Positions 16,150-25,927 of a stretch of 25,927 nucleotides of DNA are shown here, piece after piece. A program made the position numbers and the translations under genes. A model generated the notes under the pieces. The model was not told where the DNA came from. It did not search any database and saw only the letters and a program-made list of their open reading frames with translations. Source of the DNA: Amanita rubescens (taxonomy: Eukaryota > Basidiomycota > Agaricomycetes > Agaricales > Amanitaceae); the NCBI GenBank assembly GCA_015039365.1, contig WION01000652.1:1-25927 (forward strand). The letters run 5' to 3'. The first letter of the stretch is position 1; each line of letters opens with the position of its first letter.

Positions 16150-16960
16150 TTTGGGAGGTGAGTCATTCTTAATGGCACTCCCGTACCCCAGAGCCTCTTT
16201 CTCCCGCTCGCACCCCCGAATTTCTCTCCCACCCGACGAAAATGATGAATTTCGAGTTGATGACCTTGAAAGCACTTCCCTACCCGTCTTTCTCTCGCTC
16301 GCGCCCCGGGTCCCTCGCTACCATGTTCTCCTGCGTCGTCGCTGGTTGCAATCATCCAGGCAAACCTCCACTGGCAGGTCGACAACATCCACGCATGCTT
16401 CGAGTTACCAAATGCGAGCTCGATTAACCACGTCTGCGCCTTTCCCCTAGGTATACCGTTCCATCCAAGTTACGCTTGCGTTTCACAGTTCCATTCCCAG
16501 ATTGTTACGCCACGACCGTCGACTTTTTCTGACCCGACAGAGGCTTTCAACTACTCGGCATGACCGTCCCTTCTCTCGTCCCGTTCTACTAACCCTTATT
16601 TCAACCCAGGCTCTCAAACGAGAAACCCTCTACCATCCCCTGCCTCCGCGGCACATTCACCACTAGCAACCTCTCCTCCTCCCACTTCCCCACCCCAGGC
16701 CAACAGCCCATTCTCTTCCAGGACGTCGCTTCCATCCTCGGCCTAGCCATCGAACCCCTCATCCACTGACAGACCATGAAGATGTCGACGGACCTCCTGC
16801 CAGGGGCCTCTTTTTCTCACTCGCACCCCCAGCCTTCCCTCTCACTCAATGACAACGACGAACTTGACGACCTTGATAGCGCCCCCCCTCTAGTACCCCG
16901 GAGCCTTCCCCCTACTCGCACACGACGGCGACGAGCCCCGACGACGTTGGCGACCTACAG
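16150..16960 (+). repeat. Diverged direct repeat of about 100 bp, about 605 bp apart
   Basis: A segment near 16190-16320 (CCAGAGCCTCTTTCTCCCGCT ... GATGACCTTGAAAGC) resembles one near 16797-16920 (CCAGGGGCCTCTTTTTCTCA ... GACGACCTTGATAGC). Both translate on plus to an SHP-rich then acidic segment (NDELDDLDS-like). They may be two decayed copies of one exon. No complete gene could be built. Confidence 0.45.
16610..16769 (+). pseudogene. Probable orphan last exon of an unknown gene
   Basis: A branch-like CTAAC (16588-16592) and acceptor CAACCCAG lead into an open frame that ends in TGA at 16767-16769. The peptide has balanced composition, with a GTFTTSNLSSSHFPTPGQ segment and then ILFQDVASILGLAIEPLIH at the end. 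I do not recognise the family, and no matching upstream exon was found, so it may be a gene fragment. Confidence 0.35.
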
Positions 16961-17130
16961 TGGCACCTATCACAGGTTTCCGCCAAACAACAGTAGGCAG
17001 GCTCCCCATATATTTATGACGGTCCAGATGCATATGCCCTCACGTCGTGATCCGTCATGAACACCGTGACTCACCGTGGACTGTCGTGAGCCAGCGTGAA
17101 CCGCCATGAGCCAGCGTGCGCGTGAACTGC

Positions 17131-17934
17131 TAGTGTTCGAAAGTCCGGTTCAGTCCGGTTTTTTGCGCTATTTTTGGTGCAACCGGACTGCAACTGGTTT
17201 TTGAAATTTCGGATTTTGGTGCAACCGGACCGAAACCGGTGAAAACCGGTCCTGCAGTAGGGCAGGCTGGTTTTGCAACCGGTTGCAACCGGTTTTTGCC
17301 CCAAACCGCTTATGTAATACTGAAAATTTCGAAATATACATAGATAATATCCTAGACCACCAGATAAGCTATGTTACGGACATTGGATATGTAATTTTTC
17401 AAGATTTGACATTTACTACATTAATACAAGTGGTTGAATGGGTGGATGCGAAAATGGGCAGTTGGATGTCGTTGCTAAAATTAGACTAAAGTGATGTCAT
17501 TGATATGTCTCAGCAATTTGTTATGTCTCAGCAATTTGTTCAAGGACATTTCTAATTTTAGCAATGTTATCCAAGTCCCCATTGGCGAATCCACCCTCCA
17601 ACCCTCACAATAGTTGTGTACAAAGGGTTATATAGGTGGATGCATGAAAGGGCAGTTGGATGATGCTGCTAAAATTAGAATAATTTCTAATTTTAGCAGC
17701 ATCATCCGAGTCCCCACTGGCCAATCCACCCCTCCACACCTCCCAACGGTTTCCGTAAAAGACCGGTTGCAACCGGTTACCAACCGGTCTTTCACTTCTG
17801 GCCAAAAAACCCGGACCGAAACCGATTGCATCTCAGAATTGCCAAAACCGGCAACTGAAGTTCGGTTGCAACCGAATTTGGTCCGGTCCGGTCCCGGTCT
17901 TTTGCCGGTTGCACAACCGGACTTTAGAACACTA
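17131..17934. mobile_element. Non-autonomous hAT-type element, 804 bp, 8-bp TSD
   Basis: Flanked by TGAACTGC at 17123-17130 and 17935-17942. Terminal inverted repeats are 20 bp with one mismatch (TAGTGTTCGAAAGTCCGGTT on the left; TAGTGTTCTAAAGTCCGGTT as complement of the right end). Subterminal regions of about 200 bp are dense in CAACCGG/CCGGTT motifs. The core (17430-17730) holds two related palindromes. No transposase gene present. Its termini resemble those of the element at 23554-24657 (both begin TAGTG.TTC and share CCGGTC arrays), so one transposase may have moved both. Confidence 0.93.
17430..17730. repeat. Two related palindromes inside the 804-bp element
   Basis: The second palindrome has perfect 23-bp arms (17658-17680 and 17685-17707) around TAAT, extended outward by imperfect pairing of about 25 bp more (GGTGGAT... 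with ...ATCCACC). The first (about 17430-17485 with 17549-17605) has similar arms around a loop of about 65 bp, which contains a tandem 18-bp duplication (ATGTCTCAGCAATTTGTT). Transcription would give long hairpin RNAs. They look like foldback elements nested in the larger one. Confidence 0.8.
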
Positions 17935-17942
17935 TGAACTGC

Positions 17943-18045
17943 CGTGATTATCAAGCTCACAACCCAGTCCTCGTGCCCTCCTTCCCACTCCACCACCTCG
18001 ACCCGAAAACCACCTAAACGGAAAGCCTTGGCGTAGTATGAAAAG
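17943..18045. other. Flank of the 804-bp element
   Basis: Short non-coding stretch. Together with 17045-17130 it shows scattered CCGTGA/CGTGAAC motifs, the sequence type into which the element inserted. Confidence 0.3.
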
Positions 18046-18459
18046 ATGATGGTGACGGTGCTAATGCAGAGCAGCGAGCGATTCCCGTTTACCCCATCTT
18101 ATCCTCGTCATCTTGCGTTTCTTCGTCCTGAACATGCCCGGCGTGGTTTAGCGTCCCGAGCCCTCCGAGATCGATTGCCGTGTCTCAACGCATTGCGAAG
18201 AGTCATGGGCAAATGGGATGGATTCGAGACACATCAAATTGGCCGCTTGGAAATACCGAGAGAAGGTTATCCAGAGGTCGAATTGATTCACTACGAAAAG
18301 GCTAATTGCACATTTCTACACACAGTCGTACTTTCGTTTCTTTGGCCGCGCAGCGATAATACCAATGTTCCGAGGCCGAACGAAGTGAAGGACTCGGTCT
18401 CTTATACCGATTTTGTGACCCATCAAATCGCGGTTTTTTCCTCTTTTGGAACACGTTAA
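18046..18459 (+). CDS. Hypothetical protein, 137 aa (weak)
   Basis: An open frame with fairly natural amino-acid composition, containing MGKWDGFETHQIGRLEIPREGYPEVELIHYE. Just past its stop is a donor-like CCG|GTAAGT (18474), which may mean the true exon runs on in another frame. No domain recognised, no signal peptide or membrane segment. It could equally be a decayed exon. Confidence 0.25.
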   Translation: MMVTVLMQSSERFPFTPSYPRHLAFLRPEHARRGLASRALRDRLPCLNALRRVMGKWDGFETHQIGRLEIPREGYPEVELIHYEKANCTFLHTVVLSFLWPRSDNTNVPRPNEVKDSVSYTDFVTHQIAVFSSFGTR

Positions 18460-20900
18460 ACGCCGGTAAGTCCCGTAATACCAACTCTGCGTTTCTTAAT
18501 CGACTTCAAATTGATCACTCTTTCTTTAATGTGTAATAATATTCTTTAGTCTATGCTACATGATATCCTCACATCAATTCCGGTTCTCCAGCTTCTATCT
18601 CATGACGAAATGACAATTTTTTGTTGGCGGAGTGCAAATCGATTAGTAATAATCGGTTCCAGCCTCTCAACACAATTGTCGTCTACCACCACCCCCCCAT
18701 TATCATATCAGCCACTTTGGTACCTCCTTGAACATTCAAACATCAATACAACCTCAAGTTCAGCCTCACATGCCCTCTGTCCCGGGAGGATCGAAACGAG
18801 TGGATAACATTCTCGTCCGTCACGTTTGTGACTTGTGTCACATCAGGTGTGTGCTCGACCTCCAGTCGTTATCTCCTCCTCCTCCTCCTGCCATGCCAGT
18901 CTTCCCAGCCATGTTTTGACCAGCGCGGCTCCCATAGGATGTCACAAAGTACCTATCATCGTCGTTGCGGACTGGCACTCTTCGATTTCTCGCCGAACAA
19001 CGAGGTTCATCAGAAGGTGCAGGCAGATAAGAGTCTGCAGGTGGAGTGCTGGACGTTTTATGGTAAGTCGCAGCTGTTTCCGGGGTTATCGAGGTTGCTG
19101 AATCCGATGTTGACGTCGGCGTAGCGCGAAATTTGATTGCGGATTGGCTAGAGCGCTTTGAAGCGTTTTCTCTCCTAGAAGATGAGCTGGCATCATGCCA
19201 GTGTTCCCTATGCCTCCAGAACGTTCAGGTGGTCCATTAGGATCGTCTCCGTCGTCGTCACCATCATTTGTCACATCCAGAAGGTCTTGAAGGTCAACAG
19301 ATGAGTCTGAGTCACATTCTGGCTCAATCTGCTCTGAGGTGCGTATTTCATCTGTTTCAGCTTCGTTTTTGCTAACTTATGTTTCAATTGTGACTCGGCT
19401 AGGTTCTACCAGTTTGCCTTCATCGAAATGAACATCCTGAGACTCAAAGCCCACTATTACTTACGTTTTGTACGTCTATTCCATTTCTTCCCATATGCGG
19501 GGTATAACGAACCAATACATTCTGCAACCACATGAAGAAATGCGTAGTGTCACCTGCCACACTACAAATATTCATTCGGAGACATCTTACCCGCTGTTTT
19601 AGACTATCATGCTCACGAAATTGTATTCTAGGACTTGCAGATGTCTACGTAAACATATTATTTAAGTCCACAAGGTTGTATTATAGTAGTTGCAGGTGAA
19701 TAAGATTGTTTTTGAGTCCAATGTCATCAACCAACGTTTGTGCGCTCTTCTAAGATATAAATAGCCTAAATAGGCCTCGGACTTGCTGTGCACTGCAGCG
19801 GCCCACATAACCAAGTGGCAGTGAAGATTCGGATCAAGATTAGGATCCATAAGTTGTGGTCTGCGTCTTTAAACAATTGACTGATAAAGTACAACTTGGG
19901 TGATATTAACAAATTGAGAAAACAAGCATGTATTCTAAAAAATACATCAGGAAACCTACACTTTGGCTTATTCACTTAGGAGCACTTACACACAAGATGT
20001 TACTTTCTGGGTTACTTCACATCTTGTGTAAGTCACACATGTCTTATCTACTTGTGATTTCAATAAGTAGGAGTAAAAGACTAAGAGTTAGCTAAATAAT
20101 AGACATCATCAGTCCAAATGAATTGTAATCAGCAAAGTTGACACAGAACATTGAAATTCAACAGAATGATAATGTGGAAAGTTGTGTAGCGGCAGCCGAT
20201 TCCGGCAGAAATCTGGGTGGACGAAGTCGGAATTGACGTATAGCTAGGTCCTCGTTCTTGCCCCATGTTGCTACTAGCACTCCGACTCCTGCAAAGGCTG
20301 TCTTCTCTGTGCTCAAAGAAAGGTCAAGTTTGTTTGCTAGACTAGGCCTGCCAGTTTCGAGCCATCAAGATGCTTGTATACCCCATCTGGTGCGCTGCGG
20401 TGACAAACTGACTGTAGAACACTGCCCAATTCTTGCCGTTCACATTGAGTTTCTCAACATTTGTAACAATTTAACAAAATCATCTAGGGAGATTGTAGGG
20501 GATATATTGCAAAGAATTTCAGCTGCTGTAATAATCTCTGCGTGCAATGGGCATGGGGCTCATAACCTGTAGAAGTAGTAATGAGCCCAGTCGTGTACGC
20601 AAACGACTGAGGCATGTGTCTATACAAGTAAGCCACAATGTCAACAGGAAATTAATGAGGAAGCATACCAAAATAGGAAAGTCAGATCAATCTGACTTTC
20701 CCATGTATGCGCCAAAGCCTAGAGAGCCAAAGAGAGCATCAGGTGGCAGCCTCCTCGAGTACTCAGTGGCCTCTCTCCTTCAATTTCTCTCTCTGCCAGT
20801 TCCCTCTCATTATGGAAGCAGGTGTTAGTGCATGAACATAGTAAGGGGGGCTTGGTTGCAGTGGCCCATAGTACCCTCAAGTTTGAATATATACATATAT
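18460..20900. other. Gene-poor stretch with weak coding hints
   Basis: Minus-strand 19310-19086 contains an acidic segment, TNDGDDDGDDPNGPPERSGG, reminiscent of linkers in Gag-like proteins, but no capsid, protease or RT follows. Plus-strand 20258-20572 (104 codons) and 20547-20828 are open without recognisable motifs. Elsewhere only short frames are seen. Likely decayed repeats. Confidence 0.4.
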
Positions 20901-20902
20901 TG

Positions 20903-21320
20903 TAAGACCTGATAATGTCTTGACATAGCAGCTGCAGAGTGGAATCCATTGATCACAACTCACAAGAATGTCAAGGAACATATTAGTTGACAGTGGGTGA
21001 CCATTCAATAACATTCAGATAAAAAGACCGTAAGACCTGATAATATCTTATGCAGCAGCAGCAGAATGAGAATTCTTGATCACATTTTACAAGACTGTTG
21101 TGCAATTTATCAGTGGGAGATCCCTCACTGCAATTCAGATATATCAGCTGTAATCTCTGGCAATGTCTTATATAGTAATCACAGACTGGAATTCATTTAT
21201 CACATCCTACAATAATTACTGGTAGGGTATCATTGCCTTATCCTTTTTTACAACTCTTTGAACAATAGATAAGCCCTGATAATGTCTTATATGTTAATTT
21301 CAGTGTGGGAATTATTGATC
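20903..21320. repeat. Degenerate tandem repeat of about 120-128 bp, four units
   Basis: TAAGACCTGATAATGTCTTA-like units begin at 20903, 21031, 21151 and 21270 (spacing 128, 120, 119). Each is followed by GAAT-C-TTGATCAC and CAGTGGG-like blocks. The last unit runs up to the stop of the next gene. Confidence 0.75.
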
Positions 21321-21328
21321 AGAACTAT

Positions 21329-21793
21329 CTATATATACCAAACCCCCACTGTTTTCCTGATGATATTGTTGACTTCATCGGCGGCATCAGGATCGTTTTC
21401 GTCCAAGTAAGCTTCGCTGAAGTATTTGGATGTTGAGTTGCGTTCAGGCAAATCGATGGCAGTGAGATCATCTTCCAAAGCGTAGAGAGAGTCGATATGT
21501 GCAAAGAAGAAGTGAGCGTACTTGAAGTATACGTGAGATTGAGAAATAGATGAATAGATGAGAATACATACGGCACGAGCGGCTGCAGGAGGATCTGAGA
21601 AAGCCTCTGAGTTACTCCTGATAGTGCGAATAACCCAAGCTGAATGGTCTCTTGCTAAAGCGATACCCTTCACGGCGATGATGAGGTGTTCTGCCAAAGG
21701 ATCAATCCAGCGATTAATCTGTTTGAGCATAAGTAAGTAAACAATATATAAGCGAGGAAAGGCAAATGAAAGCTCCGCATATGTGGAAGTCAT
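21329..21793 (-). CDS. Hypothetical protein, two exons, about 137 aa
   Basis: From ATG 21793, exon 1 is 21793-21572 and exon 2 is 21520-21329, joined by a 51-nt intron (donor GTATGT, acceptor TTCAAG) that keeps the frame. The N-terminus has a hydrophobic, aromatic stretch (FAFPRLYIVYLLML), which may be a membrane segment or buried helix. INRWIDPLAEHLI and a charged C-terminus ending NIIRKTVGVWYI follow. Family not recognised. It lies downstream of the ParB-like gene on the same strand, so it could instead be that gene's last exons, separated by a repeat-swollen intron. An acceptor-like CTCAAACAG at 21719 would allow this. Confidence 0.5.
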   Translation of the reverse strand: MTSTYAELSFAFPRLYIVYLLMLKQINRWIDPLAEHLIIAVKGIALARDHSAWVIRTIRSNSEAFSDPPAAARAVCILIYSSISQSHVYFKYAHFFFAHIDSLYALEDDLTAIDLPERNSTSKYFSEAYLDENDPDAADEVNNIIRKTVGVWYI

Positions 21794-21834
21794 GATGCGC
21801 GGAATGATATGCAGGCAACACAAGAATTTGTTTT

Positions 21835-22122
21835 GATGATTTGAATAGATCTATAAGGAGAGCGATGTCGTGCGGCGTAGATAGGAGTATCGGGACCTTG
21901 ATCCAAAAAAAGACCGCCCATTACACCTCTGTGATGTGCGGAACAATTTTCTTGCGGTTGTCGACATCGATGGAAGTATGATGATTTGAATGGATCGATA
22001 AGCAGAGCAATGGCATGCAGTTTGGAATATTGAGACCTTGATCCAAAAAAGACCACCCATTACACCGCTGTGATGTGCGGAATGTTTTTCTCGCGGTTGT
22101 CAATGTTGATGGAAGTATGACG
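21835..22122. repeat. 145-bp tandem duplication
   Basis: GATGATTTGAAT begins at 21835 and 21980. Both copies share GACCTTGATCCAAAAAA, CCCATTACACC, GTGATGTGCGGAA and GATGGAAGTATGA. Divergence is visible, so it is not recent. Confidence 0.85.
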
Positions 22123-23160
22123 ACGAGGGATAGGAGCGTTCCGCCTATTGTAATGTCGTTATTGGCGGATGCAAAGTCTTGACCGCCAGTAGATGGTATA
22201 GGTGGTGGGTGATAAGACTGCTCCGCGGATTACGATGTTGACATAAGCAGATAGTTGTGGTGGTGAATGATAAGCCTGCTCCGCGGATTTAAATAGCGAT
22301 GTAGGTGGATAGTCATAGCATGTGAACGTAGTACTGTTCCGCGCATTGTACTGTCAATATCAGCGGATGGTTGTTATGGTGGATGACACAAAATAGTGAT
22401 ATGACCGTTCCACGTATTGCACTGTTAATATTGGCGGATGGTCATTGTGGTGGGTGATCGTACAATAGTGAATCGGTGATACGGGATCGTTCCGCGTATT
22501 GCACAGTCAACATTGGCGGATGGTCGTTGTGGTAGGTGATCATACAATCGTGAATTTGTTATGTGACATTCCGCCTATTGCATAGTCAACATTGGCGTAC
22601 AATCATTGTAGTTGGTGGACATACGATAGTAATACGACCGTTCCGCGTATTGCACAGTCAACATTGGCGGATGGTCATTGTGGTAGGTGATCATATGATA
22701 GTGAATCGGTGGTATGTGACCATTCCGCCTATTGCACAGTCAACATTGGCGTACGATCATTGTAGTGGATGGACATACGATAGTAATACGACCGTTCCGC
22801 TTATTGCACAGTCAACATTGGCGGATGGTCATTGTGGTAGGTGATCATAAGATGGTGAATCGGTGGTATGTGACCGTTCCGCGTATTGCACAGTCAACAT
22901 TGGCGTACGATCATTGTAGTGGATGGACATACGATAGTAATATGACTGTTCCGCGTATTACACAGTCAACATTGGCGTACGATCATTGTAGTGGATGGAC
23001 ATACGATAGTAATATGACTGTTCCGCGTATTCCACAGTCAAAATTGGCGGATGGTCATTGTGGCTTGACTCCGAAAGATATGTGGTGATATGGGATGGCA
23101 TCGATGTCTCATGACTCTGATACTTCCGCGTATTGTGACTCCAACATAGGCGGCTGCTCT
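22117..23160. repeat. Minisatellite with alternating 72/82-bp spacing
   Basis: About 14 units carry the box TTCCGCGTATTGCACAGTC followed by AACATTGGCGGATGG or AACATTGGCGTACGA. Starts lie near 22117, 22221, 22279, 22340, 22408, 22490, 22569, 22641, 22723, 22795, 22877, 22949, 23021 and 23125. From 22490 on, spacing is mostly 72 or 82 bp, largely alternating with the GGATGG and GTACGA variants, so the higher-order unit is about 154 bp. Left units are more diverged. CCGC...GGCGG lets each box fold into a weak hairpin. Open frames across it are repeat artefacts. Confidence 0.9.
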
Positions 23161-23553
23161 GGACAATGGTCAACAAAAGAACGGCTCCTGCTCACCTCTG
23201 CAATTGCGTTCTGCACTTGACTCAGAGCGTCAGCTAATCGTGGCAATAAACTCTTCGTCAGAAGTGGAAATGGCTGCTCTTGTCGCGCTCGGTGCTTCAT
23301 CGTCACCCACTCTATCTTTCGCCAGATTGTTTGATTCACCGTAAGTTCAAGATTCGCGTTTTCACAAAGCTCCGTCGTGTACTTCTTGTCGATAAACGCC
23401 TTCAGCCTGTCCAGATAGTCCACATAGGCCTCCTCCCACTCGGTTGATCCCCATACCATCAGATGATTCGTCACGCTCCCAAGCAGCTCATCCAATCCAT
23501 CCGCGATCTCCGTTGTAAGCATCTCCTCAACCAGAGGCTCCTGTCGACCCGGC

Positions 23554-24657
23554 TAGTGATTCAAGGTCCGGTCTGGTCCGGTTTTTTTTCCTTTTTTGGA
23601 AAGACCGAAACCGGACCAGTCTCAGGGTGTCCCTGATATCAAAAAGACCGGAACCGGACCGCTTAAGACCGCAAGACCGGTCTTAATTTAAAAAAAAGAC
23701 CAGTTAAGACCGGTCCAGGACTGGTCCTGGTTTGGACCGGTCTTGGACTGGTCCTGGTTTGGACCGGTCTTGGACTGGTCTGGACTGGTCTTGGACAGGT
23801 CTAGACCAGTCCTTACATTAGTTTCTAAGTCCCTATGTCTCCCATACAACAATTTAAAACTACAAAACTTCATAAATATCAATATGTTCCTAACCCTCAC
23901 CCTCTCACACCCTCTCACACCCAGCTGCACTCAGATGAGCCACATAAAACCATTTTTGATGATGCCAGGAGACTGCCAAACATTGCCAAAGAGATTGCCA
24001 AAGAGATCACCAAAGAGAGAATGAAGCCCAGTGTTGCTGACCCTCACCCTCCCACTGCTCAGCTTGTCCCATTAGACCCCACTCCACCCCCTCACATCAT
24101 CTCACACCCAGTTGCACTCCAGATAAGCCAGATTAAACCATTTTTAATGATGCCAGGAGACTGCCAAACATTGCCAAAGAGATTGCCAAAGAGATCACCA
24201 AAGAGAGAATGAAGCCCAGTGTTGCTGACCCTCACCCTCCCACTGTTCAACTATGTTCCATTGGATGTACTAGAGCATACCTAGATTAGTTAATTTCAGA
24301 ATACCTTACCTGGAGTGTTGCAACAACAGATGTTTTCAAAATTCACATGTTATATATAACTTTAGACAAACTTTACTACTGTGAACTCAAATCTCAACCG
24401 TTTTTTATGTTTCAATACTCAAAAAAAAGCTAAAATATAGGAGAACATGACTGTGTTGGTCACATGTGACATTAGCGGTCTAGGACCGGTCTAGACCAGT
24501 CTTTTGCGGTTTTTTTGATTTTAAAAATTTAAAAAGACCGGAACCGGACTGCCCTTGGACCTCCTAAGACCTGAGACTGCAGTCCGGTCCAAATCGGTCC
24601 TGGTCCGGTCCAGTTCCGGTCTTTTTTGGTCCTGAGAGACTGGAAATAGAAACACTA
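23554..24657. mobile_element. Non-autonomous hAT-type element, 1104 bp, 8-bp TSD
   Basis: Flanked by GACCCGGC at 23546-23553 and 24658-24665. It begins TAGTGATTC and ends GAAACACTA, a short imperfect inverted repeat. Both subterminal regions (23560-23820 and 24475-24640) are packed with GGTCCGGTC / GACCGGAACC motifs. The interior has a 188-bp direct duplication. No transposase is present. It sits inside an exon of the ParB-like gene, whose frame is restored on removal. Confidence 0.92.
23865..24240. repeat. 188-bp direct duplication inside the 1104-bp element
   Basis: AACCATTTTTGATGATGCCA near 23949 recurs as AACCATTTTTAATGATGCCA near 24137. In both copies the blocks GACTGCCAAACATTGCCAAA, GAGATTGCCAAAGAGATCAC and GAATGAAGCCCAGTGTTGCT follow. 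The copies are almost identical, so the duplication is young. On plus it reads as short Lys/Glu-rich frames, probably not a real protein. Confidence 0.88.
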
Positions 24658-25927
24658 GACCCGGCTTCTCAAGTGCTTCCTTCGACGCCATCCACTTCCA
24701 ACACACTTCCATGTTATTCTTCATCCCTGCATCCATCGTCATCTCTCCATCCGTCTCATTCTGTTCTTGGTATTTATGGAACATATCGTCGTTGTCCATA
24801 GTAAATACTTTCGTAGGCGTGAATAGTGATATCATGATATTCATGAGATACTCAGTAATCTCGCACAATATCTATTCAATACATTCATTAATTCACTCTT
24901 CTTCAACGCAAAACGCATCACTTACCCCTCCATATACTCCAATGAGATGGTCTTTGATCCACTTCGAATTGAATGCCGTTGTATGACCCATATAACACTG
25001 TAGCTTATATAGTTTCATCGCAAATTCACGCCCCTCCGTATTCGGCATTGAGTAATTGACGTTCAACAGAGGCTGGCCCTTTCCCTGGCACTTTACGACG
25101 TAGGCATCTGCTGCCTGCTGGTTTCCGTCTTTCAAGAGTTTGAGGTAAGTGTGTATCGCATGCAGTAGTGCCTCTCCATCCGTCTGCACATAGCGTTGAA
25201 CAGCTAAATTCATTGACAGATATGGAAGAAGCCGCTCGTCCTCCTTCAATTTGTCTGTCAAATCCCCATGTCATTCAGCGTTTCCGATACCAGATTCATC
25301 ACAAACGCTTACCTTCATCGTATACAATAACTCCCCATAGTCCGATCTTAGATATCTCTTCCTCCAGCTTCGCGATTTTTTCCTCATAGTCTTTCAAGTT
25401 CTGCAGCTTCTTCATCACCGCATCGTCCTTCACAGCCCGCTTCTTGCTTAGGATCTGGTGCTGCTTCTTCAGTTTCGCAACATCCTGCTCCTTATCCTGT
25501 TTGATCGACTTCACAGCAGCCAGCCGGTGTCTTCCACCCGCCATCTCAAGTCTCTTCACCTCCTGTTTCCCCTCCTCGCTTAACGCCAGCGTCTTCGCTG
25601 CATACCCGCTCACGTTGTTGTCCACGCATGACGGATCAACATGTCGACGTTTGATAACCAGCGGCATCATGTGCTCATTGGAAAACGACTTGATCCCTTG
25701 CGTTGTCATCGACGCCTTCAGCTTCTTCCATTCAAGGGCGACGAGAGGTCGGGTGTTCCAATTGCCGAAATGGATTTCCATTGGTGCGTTGAATAAGTTG
25801 ATCACGTTGACTGAAAACTGAGCAGCATCAACCTTCTCCTCCTCGTTGCTGTGCTTCGCCGTCTCCTTTTCCATCTTTGCCTCCATCACCTTCGGCTCCC
25901 CCTTGCTGCCTTTCGCTGGCCTATAAT

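Larger units (their letters stand above)
23196..25920 (-). pseudogene. ParB-like domain protein gene, split by a hAT-type insertion; 5' end outside window
   Basis: The exons on minus are 25920-25313, 25254-24926, and 24871-24658 continuing at 23545-23196 once the insertion and one TSD copy are removed. The first visible exon opens after an ATTATAG acceptor, so more exons lie beyond the window. It encodes IHFGNWNTRPL, then LEMAGGRHRLAAVKSI, a pattern like the ParB/sulfiredoxin-like nucleotide-binding fold (GxxRHRxxA box). A long Lys/Glu coiled coil follows (KKQHQILSKKRAVKDDAVMK). Exons 2 and 3 are helical and unrecognised. Removing the insertion joins EALEKPG to RQEPLVEEM in frame. After 23196 a donor (GTGAGC) leads into the minisatellite and no clear next exon was found. 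The biochemical role is unknown; such domains occur in fungal genes near mobile elements. Confidence 0.65.

Noticed and set aside
15859..16450. Overlapping frames of about 100-138 codons on both strands
   Set aside because: Composition is driven by Arg/Ser/Pro-rich DNA, with no motifs and no consistent splice sites.
22117..23160. CRISPR-like array
   Set aside because: Spacers are themselves repeated and the context is eukaryotic. It is a minisatellite.
23743..24212. Plus frames with Lys/Glu repeats inside the 1104-bp element
   Set aside because: They result from the 188-bp duplication. The two copies are read in different frames and no conserved protein emerges.

Overview
The window is the left end of a eukaryotic chromosome. 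It opens with about 27 copies of a CCCTAAA (TTTAGGG) telomere repeat. Short spliceosomal introns (about 50-70 nt), a Coprina-like Penelope retroelement, and BED-type hAT, Tnp2-like and fungal DDE transposase relics point to a basidiomycete fungus, most likely an Agaricomycete. This rests on family recognition by eye; no search was run. Nothing looks bacterial.

Telomere-side region (1-5274). A complete-looking, endonuclease-deficient Penelope-like element (PLE) sits inside the telomere tract. Its layout is pseudo-LTR 1 (190-736), ORF1 (771-1875, one 55-nt intron), reverse transcriptase ORF2 (1914-4505), 3' UTR, and pseudo-LTR 2 (4718-5264). Two telomere units follow (to 5274), then subtelomeric DNA. 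The pseudo-LTRs differ by only two single-base indels. Each carries a perfectly paired type I hammerhead ribozyme. The orientation (5' end towards the chromosome tip, 3' end joined to telomere repeats) is what priming from the G-rich telomeric overhang predicts. The reading frames suggest splicing control: removing the 55-nt intron gives a 349-aa ORF1 protein with a Lys/Gly-rich tail, while retaining it leaves ORF1 in frame with the RT. A second predicted intron (389-750) would remove the ribozyme from mRNA.

Subtelomere 1 (5275-10750). A hAT transposase gene on the minus strand reads straight into the telomere junction and is cut off there, as if a broken end inside it had been healed by telomere addition. 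Its other end lies near 8020. A GGAGGGGGAA minisatellite follows, then a DDE transposase pseudogene split by a 1039-bp hAT-type element with an 8-bp target-site duplication (TSD).

Middle (10751-21300). This part is gene-poor and full of relics: a 177-bp repeat, two divergently oriented fragments of a Tnp2/CACTA-associated gene, a possible last exon of an unknown gene, an 804-bp hAT-type non-autonomous element with an 8-bp TSD and nested palindromes, and a degenerate repeat of about 120 bp.

Right end (21329-25927). A small two-exon hypothetical gene is followed by a 145-bp duplication, about 1 kb of minisatellite with alternating 72/82-bp spacing, and a multi-exon ParB-like domain gene on the minus strand. 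That gene is interrupted by a 1104-bp hAT-type element with an 8-bp TSD and continues past the window edge.

The most interesting unit is the telomeric PLE, which combines ribozymes, two introns and telomere-end targeting in one compact element.
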